From the NCBI GenBank assembly GCA_002294185.1, contig DBFD01000061.1, positions 93,407-157,406 of the forward strand: 64,000 nt of DNA, given 5' to 3'. The notes under the pieces are model-generated. The model was not told where the DNA came from, did no database searches, and saw only the letters and a program-made list of their open reading frames with translations. This DNA is from Paracoccus sp. UBA889 (GTDB lineage Bacteria; Pseudomonadota; Alphaproteobacteria; Rhodobacterales; Rhodobacteraceae). This document shows positions 17,956 to 27,178 of this stretch, in pieces. Position 1 is the first letter of the stretch, and the number at the start of each line of letters is the position of its first letter. Position numbers and translations under genes: made by a program.

Positions 17956-19515
17956 ATGCGCGACCGCCTGACCCCGCCGCGCCTGCGCTCTGGCCGGCGA
18001 CCGCCGCTGCGCCAGCTTCTGCCCGATCTGGCGCTTGGCATGATCGCGTCGCTGGGCCTTGCGCCCTTCGATGTCTGGGGGCTGGCTCCGGTGGCCTTCG
18101 CGATCCTGATCTGGCGCGCCTGCCGCGCCAACCCGCAGGCCGCGTTCTGGCATCTGCTGGCGGCGGGGCTGGGCTGGTTCGGCCTGGGCATGAGCTGGAT
18201 CGTCGAGCCTTTCCTGGTCGAACCCGAGATCTATGGCTGGATGGCGCCTTTCGCGCTGATCCTGATGGCGCTTGGCGGCGCCCTGTTCTGGGCCATTCCC
18301 GGCTGGCTGGCCGCACTTGCCGCACCCGGCTGGCGCAGCCGCAGCCTGACCATCGCGGCGGCGCTGGTTCTGTCGGACTGGCTGCGCGGCTGGCTTTTCA
18401 CCGGCCTGCCCTGGAACCTGGTCGGGCATACCTGGATCTCGACCCCGATTGCGCAGATCGCCTCGAGCACGGGCGCCATCGGGCTGTCGGCGATAACGAT
18501 GGCGCTTGCCGTCCTGCCCGCAGCGCTGTGGCGACCCTTCGAACGCCGCGCGACCGGTTTCCTGCCGGGCATCGGGCTGGCAATCCTTGCAACCGGCGGG
18601 CTTTGGGCTCTGGGCCTGAACCGGCTGTCGCGCCCCCTGCCGCCCGATACCGATTTCACCATCCGGATCGTCCAGCCCGATGCCGAACAAAAGCTGAAAT
18701 GGGACCCGGAATGGTCCGCGGTCTTTTTCCGCCGCCTGCTGGATCTGTCGGCCGAGCCGGGCCCCCGCGATCTTGTGATCTGGCCCGAGACGGCGGTGAA
18801 TTTCCTGCTGAACGATGCCGAGGGCGTGCTGCCGGTCCTGGCCGGGTCAGCGGGTGCCCCATTGGTCACCGGCATCCAGCGGCGAGAGGGCGGCCGCTAT
18901 TTCAACAGTCTCGTCGCGCTGGACGCGCAGGGCAGACCCGAAGCGGTCTACGACAAGTTCCACCTGGTGCCCTTTGGCGAATACATTCCCTGGGGCGATG
19001 CGCTGGCAAGGTTCGGCATCTCGGCCTTTGCAGCGCAATCGGGACGCGGCTATTCGTCCGGCTCCGGCCCGGCCTCGATGCAGGCCGGCAAGCTGCCGCC
19101 CTTTCAGCCCCTGATCTGCTACGAGGCGATCTTTCCCCAGCATCTTCGCGGTCTGGACAATCGTCCGGCATGGTTGTTGCAGGCCACGAATGACGGCTGG
19201 TTCGGCCGCTTCCTGGGTCCGTATCAGCATCTTGCCCAGGCCCGCCTGCGCAGCATCGAATCCGGATTGCCGATGATGCGCGCGGCCAATACCGGCGTCA
19301 GCGCCGTGATCGATGCCCGCGGCGCGGTTCGCCAGTCCCTTGGCCTTGGCGTCGCCGGCAAGATCGACGCCAAGCTGCCCGGCGCGCTGCCGCCGACCGT
19401 CTGGATCAGGTGGGGCTCGATGCCGGTGGTGGTGCTGGTGGCGCTGGTGCTGCTGATGGCGGCCGCCGCGCCCCGGCTGTTCCGTCGCAAGGGGGGCGCC
19501 GCCCCCCGTCGCTGA
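17956..19515 (+). CDS. lnt: Apolipoprotein N-acyltransferase
   Basis: Lnt adds the third acyl chain to lipoproteins at the periplasmic face of the inner membrane. The 519-residue protein has several N-terminal membrane spans, then a nitrilase-type domain with the catalytic triad Glu278 (WPETA), Lys334 (YDKFHLVPFGE) and Cys388 (ICYEAIFP). A final hydrophobic helix precedes the C-terminus. The last six to eight codons lie inside a GC-rich hairpin repeat, so the KGGAAPRR tail looks repeat-derived. It overlaps functionally with bamE at the window edge in envelope biogenesis. Confidence 0.95.
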   Translation: MRDRLTPPRLRSGRRPPLRQLLPDLALGMIASLGLAPFDVWGLAPVAFAILIWRACRANPQAAFWHLLAAGLGWFGLGMSWIVEPFLVEPEIYGWMAPFALILMALGGALFWAIPGWLAALAAPGWRSRSLTIAAALVLSDWLRGWLFTGLPWNLVGHTWISTPIAQIASSTGAIGLSAITMALAVLPAALWRPFERRATGFLPGIGLAILATGGLWALGLNRLSRPLPPDTDFTIRIVQPDAEQKLKWDPEWSAVFFRRLLDLSAEPGPRDLVIWPETAVNFLLNDAEGVLPVLAGSAGAPLVTGIQRREGGRYFNSLVALDAQGRPEAVYDKFHLVPFGEYIPWGDALARFGISAFAAQSGRGYSSGSGPASMQAGKLPPFQPLICYEAIFPQHLRGLDNRPAWLLQATNDGWFGRFLGPYQHLAQARLRSIESGLPMMRAANTGVSAVIDARGAVRQSLGLGVAGKIDAKLPGALPPTVWIRWGSMPVVVLVALVLLMAAAAPRLFRRKGGAAPRR

Positions 19516-19553
19516 CGCGTCCCCCCCCGGAGGTATCTGGAAAGAGGGCGAGG
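19491..19553 (+). repeat. 3' hairpin repeat, copy 1
   Basis: A perfect 7-bp GC hairpin (GGGGGGC, loop GCC, GCCCCCC; 19491-19507) is followed by a C-run and the conserved tail GGTATCTGGAAAGAGGGCGA. The hairpin covers the end of lnt and the tail lies in the gap to the J-domain gene. The same tail, with one difference, occurs in copy 2 near 27.1 kb. Each copy lies just 3' of a gene and in that gene's orientation. Confidence 0.75.
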
Positions 19554-19575
19554 GACCGGCGCGGCGTGATCCGCC

Positions 19576-20205
19576 TCAGTCGCGGAAATACCGGCTGTCC
19601 TTGACCTGATCCCAGGCCCAGACGACCTCGGCCAGACGATCCTCGTCCGAGCGGTCACCGCCATTCATGTCCGGATGCAGATCCTTGACCAGCGACTTGT
19701 ACTGGCGGCGAATTTCGGTCCGTGACCAGCCGTCGCGGGCTTCAAGGATTTCCAGCGCCTTGCGTTCGGCCGGCGGCAGTTTGCGGGCCGCGACCCGGGC
19801 GCGGGCCTCGGGCGCGGTGCCGTTGGCACCCAGGATCTCGTGCGGGTCGCTGACGCCGTGGCGAGCCCATTTCTGTTCCTCGGCGGCGCGGCCGAAGGGT
19901 TTCGTCGGCCTTTCCCAGACCGTCGCATTGTCGATGAACTGCTGGAATTCCTCTTCCGACTGGCCCTGGAAATAGTTCCAGTTGGCGTTGTATTCCCGCA
20001 CATGTTCCTTGCAGAACCAGAAATAATCATCAAGGTTGCGCGGGTTCTTGGGCGCCCGGTATTGCCCCGCCTCGTCACATCCTTCCCGTTCGCAGATGCG
20101 GGTCGAGGTTTCGAAGGCGCCCGACATGCCGCGGCGTCCCTTGTTCTTGCGCTTCTTGTCCTTCGCGGCCGAAATGTCGAATCCGAAGGGGTCTTTGCTG
20201 CTCAT
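19576..20205 (-). CDS. J-domain (DnaJ-like) protein
   Basis: A 209-residue protein with a C-terminal J domain: WSRTEIRRQYKSLVKDLHPDMNGGDRS, with the HPD tripeptide that stimulates Hsp70 ATPase at about 177-179. The N-terminal half has a possible metal site (CEREGC and WFCKEH) and no G/F or substrate domain, so it is a specialised class III J-protein, not DnaJ itself. It diverges from bolA across 81 bp. Its client is unknown. Confidence 0.88.
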   Translation of the reverse strand: MSSKDPFGFDISAAKDKKRKNKGRRGMSGAFETSTRICEREGCDEAGQYRAPKNPRNLDDYFWFCKEHVREYNANWNYFQGQSEEEFQQFIDNATVWERPTKPFGRAAEEQKWARHGVSDPHEILGANGTAPEARARVAARKLPPAERKALEILEARDGWSRTEIRRQYKSLVKDLHPDMNGGDRSDEDRLAEVVWAWDQVKDSRYFRD

Positions 20206-20286
20206 TCTCGGGCACCTTTGCGACTCGGAGGCGGCAGTTTAGGCTATTTCGGGCGACATGAAAGGTCTTGACGAAAGGATGTGCGG

Positions 20287-20538
20287 ATGATCGCGGACGA
20301 GATGCGCAACAGGCTGGAAGCTCTGCGCCCCGAACGGCTGGAGATCGTGGACGACAGCGAATCCCATCGCGGACATGCGGGTTTTCGCGAGGGCGGCGAG
20401 AGTCATTTTCACATCCGAATGACCGCGGCCGCCTTTGCCGGGCTGAGCCGGATCGAGCGGCACCGGCTTGTTCACCGCACGCTGGGCGATATCGTGCCGC
20501 GGATCCACGCCCTGTCGCTGGATCTGGCCGAGGCCTGA
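20287..20538 (+). CDS. BolA family protein
   Basis: An 83-residue BolA/IbaG-type protein. These proteins pair with monothiol glutaredoxins in iron-sulfur cluster handling and can regulate envelope genes. The family core is visible as ESHFHIRMTAAAFAGLSRIERHRLVHRTLGD. AAAGGA sits seven bases before the ATG; an in-frame GTG two codons earlier is too close to that sequence to be favoured. The upstream neighbour is a divergent J-domain gene and glpX follows. Confidence 0.92.
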   Translation: MIADEMRNRLEALRPERLEIVDDSESHRGHAGFREGGESHFHIRMTAAAFAGLSRIERHRLVHRTLGDIVPRIHALSLDLAEA

Positions 20539-20622
20539 GCGCTGTTAGCGCCGTCAAGGCTTGCCCGCCCGGCGAGCGCCGCGTAGAAGCCCAGCGACGA
20601 GGCAGGTGACGAGGAACCGATC

Positions 20623-21588
20623 ATGAATGCGCCCGGGGATTTCAACGACCGCATGCTGTCCCTGGGATTGGCCCGCGTCAGTGAGGCGGCGGCCCATGCC
20701 TCGGCCCTGCTGATCGGGCGCGGCGACGAAAAGGCCGCTGATCAGGCCGCCGTCAATGCCATGCGCGATCAGCTGAACATGCTGGACATCAGGGGCGTGG
20801 TCGTCATCGGCGAGGGCGAGCGCGACGAGGCGCCGATGCTGTATATCGGCGAAGAGGTCGGCACCGGTCAGGGGCCGCAGGTGGATATCGCGCTGGACCC
20901 GCTGGAGGGCACGACGCTGACCGCCAAGGACATGCCGAACGCGCTGACGGTGATCGCGATGGCGCCGCGTGGAACCCTGCTTCATGCGCCTGACGTCTAC
21001 ATGGACAAGCTGGCCATCGGGCCGGGCTATGACAAGGATGTGGTCAGCCTCCGGATGAGCCCGGCCGAACGGGTTCGGGCGCTGGCCCGTGCGCGGGCCT
21101 GCCGCGACAGCGACATCACCGTCTGCATCCTCGAGCGTCCGCGCCACGAGGAAATGATCGCCGAGGTTCGCGAGACGGGCGCCGCGATCCGGCTGATCAC
21201 CGATGGCGACGTGGCGGGGGTCATCCACACCGCCGAGGCCGAATTGACCGGGATCGACATGTATATGGGCTCCGGCGGCGCCCCCGAGGGGGTTCTGGCC
21301 GCATCGGCGCTGAAATGCATGGGCGGACAGATGTGGGGTCGGCTGCTGTTTCGCAACGAGGACGAGCGCGGCCGCGCACGCAAGGCCGGGATCAGCGATT
21401 TCGACCGCATCTATACCCGCGACGATCTGGTGACGGCGGACGTGATCTTCGCCGCGACCGGGGTGACGAACGGCTCGATCGTGCGCGGCGTTCACACCCG
21501 GCCCGGCTATATCGAGACCGAGACGATCCTGATGCGGTCCAAGACCGGCTCGGTCAGGCGGATGCTGTATCGCAACCCGGTAAGGTAG
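20623..21588 (+). CDS. glpX: Class II fructose-1,6-bisphosphatase
   Basis: GlpX hydrolyses fructose-1,6-bisphosphate (and in some bacteria sedoheptulose-1,7-bisphosphate) in gluconeogenesis. The 321-residue protein has the metal/phosphate motifs VVIGEGERDEAPMLYIGEEVG, DIALDPLEGTTL and GSGGAPEGVLAASALKCMGGQM. A GAGGAA ribosome-binding site supports the ATG. recJ follows 60 bp later in the same direction, an order I recall from Rhodobacterales. Confidence 0.95.
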   Translation: MNAPGDFNDRMLSLGLARVSEAAAHASALLIGRGDEKAADQAAVNAMRDQLNMLDIRGVVVIGEGERDEAPMLYIGEEVGTGQGPQVDIALDPLEGTTLTAKDMPNALTVIAMAPRGTLLHAPDVYMDKLAIGPGYDKDVVSLRMSPAERVRALARARACRDSDITVCILERPRHEEMIAEVRETGAAIRLITDGDVAGVIHTAEAELTGIDMYMGSGGAPEGVLAASALKCMGGQMWGRLLFRNEDERGRARKAGISDFDRIYTRDDLVTADVIFAATGVTNGSIVRGVHTRPGYIETETILMRSKTGSVRRMLYRNPVR

Positions 21589-21648
21589 GCCGCGCCGCCC
21601 GGCCCCGGGCCCGCCTGGGGAGGATTTCTGCAAGTCGAAAGGAGCCGC

Positions 21649-23385
21649 GTGGCGTTTCTGGGGATCGAGCAATCGCTGAGCGGGCGGCGCTGGATCGGTC
21701 CGGATGCCGCGTTGGAGCGGCTGGCCGAGGGGCTGGCGCAGAAGTCCGCCCTGCCGCTGGCGGTGGCGCGGGTTCTGGCCGAACGCGGAATCGAGGCCGG
21801 CGCCCACGAGGCCTTTCTGACGCCGAGGCTGCGCGATCTTCTTCCCGATCCCTTGACCCTGCGCGACATGGAGACGGCGGCCGAGCGGATCGTGGCGGCT
21901 GCTGTCGGCGGACAGCGGATCGCGATCTTCGCCGATTACGATGTCGATGGCGGCACCTCGGCCGCGCTGCTGCTGGACTGGCTGCGGCGACAGGGCCGGG
22001 ACGCGACCCTCTATGTCCCCGACCGGATCGACGAGGGCTATGGTCCGAACGCGCCGGCGATCGAGGCACTGGCCGCCGCGCATGATCTGATCATCTGTGT
22101 CGATTGCGGCACGCTGAGCCATGATGCGCTTGCCGCCGCCGGGCGCCGCGACGTGATCGTGCTGGACCACCATCTGGGCGGCGAGACCCTGCCCCCCGCG
22201 CTGGCCGTGGTGAACCCGAACCGGGCGGACGAGGACGGATCGCTGGGCCATCTCTGCGCCGCCGGCGTGGTCTTCCTGACGCTGGTTCAGGCCGGGCGCG
22301 TGCTGCGCCGGATGGGCCGGCCCGAGCCCGATCTGCTGTCGATGCTGGATCTGGTGGCGCTGGCGACGGTGGCGGACGTGGCGCCCCTGGTGGGGGTCAA
22401 CCGGGCTTTCGTGAGGACCGGGCTGGCGATCATGGCACGGCGACAGCGGCCGGGACTGGTTGCGCTGTCCGACGTGGCGCGGCTGGACGGGCCGCCCAAC
22501 AGCTTTCACCTGGGTTTCCTTCTGGGCCCACGGATCAATGCCGGGGGGCGCGTCGGGCGCGCCGATCTGGGCGCGCTGTGCCTGTCGGCGACCGATCCCG
22601 TCGAGGCCGGGCGGCTGGCCGCGGATCTGGACGGGCTGAACCGCGATCGCCGCGCGATCGAGGCGGCGGTGCGCGACGAAGCCTTGGCCCAGGTCGAGGC
22701 GCGCGGCGATGCGCGCCTGTCATGGGCGGCCGGCGATGGCTGGCATCCGGGCGTCGTGGGCATCGTCGCGGCGCGGGTCAAGGAGGCCAGCGACCTGCCC
22801 TCGGTCGTGATCGGGATCGAGGGCGGAATCGGAAAGGGATCGGCCCGTTCGGTTCCCGGCGTCGACCTGGGCCGTGCGGTCCAGCGGCTGGCGCAGGAGG
22901 GCCTGCTGCTGAAAGGTGGCGGGCACGCGATGGCCGCCGGTCTGACGGTCGAGGCCGCCCGTATTCCCGACGCGATGGCACGGCTGGCCGACCTGATCGA
23001 GCGCGATCTGTCGCAGCGCAGCGGCAGCCGCGACCTGCGCGTTTCGGGGCTGCTGGAGGGCGCGGGGGCCACGCCGCAGATGTTCCGCCAACTCGAAGAT
23101 GCCGGACCCTATGGCCAGGCCGCCCCGGCGCCCCGTTTCGCCTTTGCCGACCAGTTGATCGACAGCGCCGCGACCATGGGCGACAGCCATCTGCGGCTGT
23201 CCTTCCGCAGCCCCGGCGGGCCCTCGCTGGAGGCCGTGGCCTGGGGCGCGATGAACGGCCCCCTCGGGCCCGCGCTGATCGGTGCGAAGGGCCGGCGCTT
23301 TCATCTGGCGGGCAAGTTGGAATTGTCCACCTGGGGCGGGCGCGAAAGATTGCGGTTGCGGCTGGACGACGCGGCCCCGGTCTAG
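21649..23385 (+). CDS. recJ: Single-stranded-DNA-specific exonuclease RecJ
   Basis: RecJ degrades 5'-ended single-stranded DNA in recombination and mismatch repair. The 578-residue protein contains the DHH-phosphoesterase motifs: DYDVDGGTS at 96-104, DCGT at 152-155, DHHLG at 173-177, and the DHHA1 block with GGGHAMAAGLTVE. Start is a GTG with AAGGAG six bases upstream. It follows glpX and is convergent with the SGNH hydrolase, whose stop lies only seven bases away. Confidence 0.95.
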   Translation: MAFLGIEQSLSGRRWIGPDAALERLAEGLAQKSALPLAVARVLAERGIEAGAHEAFLTPRLRDLLPDPLTLRDMETAAERIVAAAVGGQRIAIFADYDVDGGTSAALLLDWLRRQGRDATLYVPDRIDEGYGPNAPAIEALAAAHDLIICVDCGTLSHDALAAAGRRDVIVLDHHLGGETLPPALAVVNPNRADEDGSLGHLCAAGVVFLTLVQAGRVLRRMGRPEPDLLSMLDLVALATVADVAPLVGVNRAFVRTGLAIMARRQRPGLVALSDVARLDGPPNSFHLGFLLGPRINAGGRVGRADLGALCLSATDPVEAGRLAADLDGLNRDRRAIEAAVRDEALAQVEARGDARLSWAAGDGWHPGVVGIVAARVKEASDLPSVVIGIEGGIGKGSARSVPGVDLGRAVQRLAQEGLLLKGGGHAMAAGLTVEAARIPDAMARLADLIERDLSQRSGSRDLRVSGLLEGAGATPQMFRQLEDAGPYGQAAPAPRFAFADQLIDSAATMGDSHLRLSFRSPGGPSLEAVAWGAMNGPLGPALIGAKGRRFHLAGKLELSTWGGRERLRLRLDDAAPV

Positions 23386-23392
23386 CCGCGGG

Positions 23393-24445
23393 TCAGGCGC
23401 ATCCCGTTCCGCCTTCGCGGCATTGTCCACGATTTTCGGTCATGACGGCGACCAGCCGCGCTTCGCGACCCGAACGATCCTGCGGATCGGGTTCGGACAG
23501 GAACCAGAAATCGGCCAGCACCCTGCCCGGTTCGTCCGACCAGCCGATCCGCAGGATCTCCGGGCCGTCATGCGCGAAAGAGCGCCCGGTCACGGCTTCC
23601 GGAGAGATGAATTTCAGCATCGTGCGATTGAAATCCCGGTCGGCGAAGGCCACCGAAACCTGATCGGACGCGCCCTGGAACGTCAGGTTCCAGACCCCGC
23701 CCTGCCGCGTCGTGGTCACGAACAGCCCGACAATCCTGCCGGGGCCGGGCAGCCGGACCTGAACGCCGTCCGGACCCGGATCCCACGTCGTGACGCGTCC
23801 CACGGCGCTGTTTTCCAGAACGCCCCGCCCGGCCCCCGGAAAATCCGTCACGAGGCGGATCGAGGGCAGATCGGCGCCGGGATGGTGGGGCACCCTGCCG
23901 CGCCGGATCAGATCCAGCGCCCCGGCGACGATGTGGCCGAAAACCGCCGGATCATTCGCGTAATGCAGATAGTCCTGGTAAAACTCCACTGGCAGCGTCG
24001 CGCTGTCGGGATGGACGGCGAGATAGGCTTCATCGACATCGAAATAGGGGATGCCGCTTGCCCCGAACAGATCGTGCAGCGCGGCACGATAGGGCGATTT
24101 CCGCCGGATTTGCGAGGGTCGGCGCGGCTGGAAGATCATCGGCGCGAAGACGACGCCGCGATCCGCGCAGATCGCAATGATCTGACGCAAGACCCCGATC
24201 ATCTCGTCAACCGTATAGCCGGCATTCCGGATATAGAGCGCGTCGTTGATGCCATAGGCCCAGATAAGGACGTCGCCGCGCCCCATGCCGGTTTCGCGCA
24301 TCGCCCGCAGCAAGCTCATATGCGAGGGCGCGCCGCCGATCGAGATGTTGCGCACCTCGGCCGGCGTGTCGGGATGGGCGATCAATCCGGCGACCCAGCC
24401 ATCGCGACGGACCGAATTGGAATCGCCCGAGACGAAGATCGTCAT
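23393..24445 (-). CDS. SGNH/GDSL hydrolase with C-terminal domain of unknown type
   Basis: A 350-residue protein. The first about 185 residues match the SGNH esterase/acetylhydrolase fold: GDSNS with nucleophile Ser9 near the N-terminus, an IGG turn (block II), YGIND with Asn67, and the catalytic pair Asp158/His161 in QDYLHY. Residues about 190-350 are rich in beta-type sequence and not recognised. No signal peptide is visible, so it is probably cytoplasmic. A very good AAGGAGAGGAG site precedes the ATG. Deacylation of a carbohydrate is a reasonable guess, no more. Confidence 0.8.
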   Translation of the reverse strand: MTIFVSGDSNSVRRDGWVAGLIAHPDTPAEVRNISIGGAPSHMSLLRAMRETGMGRGDVLIWAYGINDALYIRNAGYTVDEMIGVLRQIIAICADRGVVFAPMIFQPRRPSQIRRKSPYRAALHDLFGASGIPYFDVDEAYLAVHPDSATLPVEFYQDYLHYANDPAVFGHIVAGALDLIRRGRVPHHPGADLPSIRLVTDFPGAGRGVLENSAVGRVTTWDPGPDGVQVRLPGPGRIVGLFVTTTRQGGVWNLTFQGASDQVSVAFADRDFNRTMLKFISPEAVTGRSFAHDGPEILRIGWSDEPGRVLADFWFLSEPDPQDRSGREARLVAVMTENRGQCREGGTGCA

Positions 24446-24615
24446 CCGCTCCTCTCCTTGCCGTGGCGGCCCATCCTGTCGTCGGCGAGCCGCGCGGGAC
24501 CGGCACTGGTTCGTGCGCGTAAGCGGTCGGCCAGAGGAAATCAACAGCCGCGCCCGCTCTGGTCAGTCGGACAAGGCGCCGCTAGGCTTCGACCGACATC
24601 GCAAAGGAGGTCTCG

Positions 24616-25308
24616 ATGAAACTGACCTGGCTTGGACATTCCGGCTTTCGCCTTGAAATCGAGGATGCCGTGATCCTCATCGACCCCTGGCTGTCGGGAA
24701 ATCCGGTCTTTCCCGAAAACGGCCGTGACGCGGCCATTCAGGGCGCGACCCACATCCTGCTGACCCACGGGCACGGCGATCATTCCGGCGACACGCTGGC
24801 CATTGCGAAAGAGCTGAAAATACCGGTCGCTGGCATCTATGACCTGATCAACGGCTGGAGCACGCATCACGGAATCGACGGGATCGGCTTCAACAAGGGC
24901 GGCACCGTCGATCTGGGCCGGGCAAAGGTGACGATGGTGAACGCGGCCCATTCCAGTTCGCTGGACGGGGCGGACGGGCCGATCTATGCGGGCCACGAAT
25001 CGGGCTACATGATCGCCGGCGAGGGGCAGGTGATCTATGTCAGCGGCGATACCGACATCATGGCCGACATGGAATGGATGGGCGATTACCACAAGCCCGA
25101 TATCGGCATCCTCTGCGCGGGCGGACATTTCACCATGGACATGAAGCGGGCGGCCTATGCTGCGAGGCGCTATTTCGCCTTCAAGACCGTGATTCCCTGT
25201 CATTACAAGACCTTCCCCCTGCTTGAACAATCGGCCGAGGCGCTGGTGGCGGATCTGCCGGGGGTCATGGTGATCGAACCCGAAGTGATGAAGGCGATCG
25301 AATTGTGA
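24616..25308 (+). CDS. UPF0173 family metal-dependent hydrolase
   Basis: A 230-residue metallo-beta-lactamase-fold protein of the UPF0173 (YtkL) type. The metal-binding signature HGHGDH is at 51-56, with further ligands in AAHSSS, SGDTD and PCHYKTFP. Substrate is unknown for the family. An AAAGGAGG site precedes the ATG. Its stop overlaps the GTG start of the aminopeptidase P gene by four bases, implying joint translation. Confidence 0.9.
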   Translation: MKLTWLGHSGFRLEIEDAVILIDPWLSGNPVFPENGRDAAIQGATHILLTHGHGDHSGDTLAIAKELKIPVAGIYDLINGWSTHHGIDGIGFNKGGTVDLGRAKVTMVNAAHSSSLDGADGPIYAGHESGYMIAGEGQVIYVSGDTDIMADMEWMGDYHKPDIGILCAGGHFTMDMKRAAYAARRYFAFKTVIPCHYKTFPLLEQSAEALVADLPGVMVIEPEVMKAIEL

Positions 25309-27104
25309 GCTTTCAGTCCTTTGACGACCGGGCCGGTGGCGGCGATCACGCAGGCCGGCTGGCCGCGCTGCGGCAGCGGATGAAGGCCGCCTGTCTCGAT
25401 GCCTTCATCGTGCCACGCGCCGATTCGCATCAGGGCGAATATGTGGCCGAAGCCGATGCGCGGCTAGCCTGGCTGACAGGCTTCACCGGCAGCGCGGGCT
25501 TCGCCATCGTTACGGCGGACAAGGCCGGCGTCTTCATCGACGGCCGCTACCGGGTGCAGGTGAAATCGCAGGTCGATCCGGCGCATTTCACCCCTGTCCC
25601 CTGGCCTGATACGAGGCCCTCGGACTGGCTGCGCGACGCCCTGCCGGCCGGAGGGCGGGCCGGCTTCGATCCCTGGCTGCACACGCGCAAGGAAATCGAG
25701 ACGATGGAAAAGGGGCTTGCCGACAGCGGCATCGGCCTGATCGCGATGGACCGCAACCCGCTCGATGCCGTCTGGACCGACCGCCCTGCCCCGCCCGTCG
25801 GCCGGGCCCGTGCCCATGACGAGGCACTGGCGGGCGAAAGCGCCGCCGGCAAACGCGCCCGTCTGGCTGCCGCGCTGCGCAAGGACGGTCAGGCGGCGGC
25901 CTTTCTGTCGCTGCCCGATTCGATTTCCTGGCTTCTGAACATCCGCGGCAAGGATTTGCCAAGGAACCCCGTGGTGCAAGGCTTTGCCGTCCTGTCCGAT
26001 GACGGCCATCTGGCGCTGTTCGCCGATCCGGCGAAATTCGACGACGGCTTGCGGACGACGCTTGGCAACGCGGTTTCGATTCTGCACCCCGAGAGCCTGT
26101 CCGCCGCCCTGCTGGACCTCGAAGGCCCGGTGCGCCTCGACCCCGCAACGGCGCCCGAGGCCGTCTTCCGCCTGCTGGAACAGGCCGGAACCGATATCGC
26201 CCGCGCCCCGGACCCGGCGATCCTGCCCAAGGCCCGCAAGAATTCCGCCGAACTCCACGGAATGCGCCAGGCGCATCTGCGCGACGGCGTGGCGATGGTG
26301 CGGCTGCTGGCATGGTTGGAGGCGCGGGATCCGGCGTCGCTGACGGAAATCGATGTCGTCCGAAAACTCGAATCCCTGCGATCCGACCAGGGCATCACGG
26401 ATATCAGCTTCGACACGATCTGCGGCGCGGGCCCCAACGGCGCCATCGTCCATTACCGCGTGACCGAGACCACCAATCGCCGCCTCTCGACCGGCACGAT
26501 GCTGCTGATCGATTCGGGCGGCCAGTATCCCGACGGAACCACCGACATCACCCGCACGCTGCCGCTGGGCCAGCCTCCGCCCGACGCCGTCGCCCCCTAT
26601 ACCGCCGTATTGCGCGGGTTGATCGCGCTTAGCCGGGCGCGCTTTCCCAGGGGCGTGGCGGGCGCGCATCTGGACGCGCTGGCGCGGCAATTCCTGTGGC
26701 AACAGGGGCTGGATTACGACCATGGCACCGGCCATGGCGTCGGCGCCGCGCTGTGCGTCCATGAAGGCCCGGCCCGGATCAGCCGGACCAGTGACATCGC
26801 GCTGGAGCCCGGCATGATCCTGTCCAACGAGCCGGGCTATTACCGCGAGGGCAGCTTCGGCATCCGTCTCGAAAACCTGATCGCCGTGATCGAGGCCCCG
26901 TCCGAGGAAGGCCGCACCATGCTGGGGTTCGAGACGATCACACTCTGCCCCATAGACACGCGCTGCATCGACCGCGCCGCGCTGTCACCGGCCGAGGCCC
27001 GGTGGCTGGATGGCTATCACGCGCAGGTCCGCGAAACGTTGTCGCCGCTGCTCGACGAGGACACGGGCGCATGGCTGGACCGGGCCACGGCCCCGATCGC
27101 CTGA
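25305..27104 (+). CDS. Aminopeptidase P family (Xaa-Pro) metallopeptidase
   Basis: A 599-residue M24B peptidase that removes N-terminal residues before proline. Its length matches the three-domain form with two N-terminal creatinase-like domains. Metal ligands are visible in the C-terminal pita-bread domain: DSGGQYPDGTTDITRT, HGTGHGVGAALCVHEGP, ILSNEPGYYREG and GFETITLCP. It starts at a GTG coupled to the UPF0173 gene. The cytoplasmic location is inferred from the absence of a signal peptide. Confidence 0.93.
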   Translation: MSFQSFDDRAGGGDHAGRLAALRQRMKAACLDAFIVPRADSHQGEYVAEADARLAWLTGFTGSAGFAIVTADKAGVFIDGRYRVQVKSQVDPAHFTPVPWPDTRPSDWLRDALPAGGRAGFDPWLHTRKEIETMEKGLADSGIGLIAMDRNPLDAVWTDRPAPPVGRARAHDEALAGESAAGKRARLAAALRKDGQAAAFLSLPDSISWLLNIRGKDLPRNPVVQGFAVLSDDGHLALFADPAKFDDGLRTTLGNAVSILHPESLSAALLDLEGPVRLDPATAPEAVFRLLEQAGTDIARAPDPAILPKARKNSAELHGMRQAHLRDGVAMVRLLAWLEARDPASLTEIDVVRKLESLRSDQGITDISFDTICGAGPNGAIVHYRVTETTNRRLSTGTMLLIDSGGQYPDGTTDITRTLPLGQPPPDAVAPYTAVLRGLIALSRARFPRGVAGAHLDALARQFLWQQGLDYDHGTGHGVGAALCVHEGPARISRTSDIALEPGMILSNEPGYYREGSFGIRLENLIAVIEAPSEEGRTMLGFETITLCPIDTRCIDRAALSPAEARWLDGYHAQVRETLSPLLDEDTGAWLDRATAPIA

Positions 27105-27160
27105 CCTCGCCCTCTTTCCAAATACCTTGCAGGGGGTCCGGGGGACGCAAGGTCCCCCGG
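27105..27160 (-). repeat. 3' hairpin repeat, copy 2
   Basis: Read on the minus strand from the SDR stop: a perfect 9-bp hairpin (CCGGGGGAC/GTCCCCCGG, 27138-27160, 5-base loop), then ACCCCC and the conserved tail GGTATTTGGAAAGAGGGCGA (27105-27126), matching copy 1 with one substitution. It fills the gap between the convergent aminopeptidase and SDR genes and could stop transcripts from either side, though no T-run follows the stem. Confidence 0.75.
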
Positions 27161-27178
27161 CGGTCGCGGGACGCGGGG

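Noticed and set aside
15736-18690. A 984-codon open frame on the minus strand, Gly/Leu/Arg-rich
   Set aside because: It runs antisense through the helicase gene with all its DEAD-box motifs and into lnt; its composition is what high-GC antisense codons give, and it has no recognisable domain.
23282-24619. A 445-codon open frame on the plus strand
   Set aside because: Antisense to the SGNH hydrolase, whose catalytic motifs and strong ribosome-binding site make the minus-strand gene the real one.
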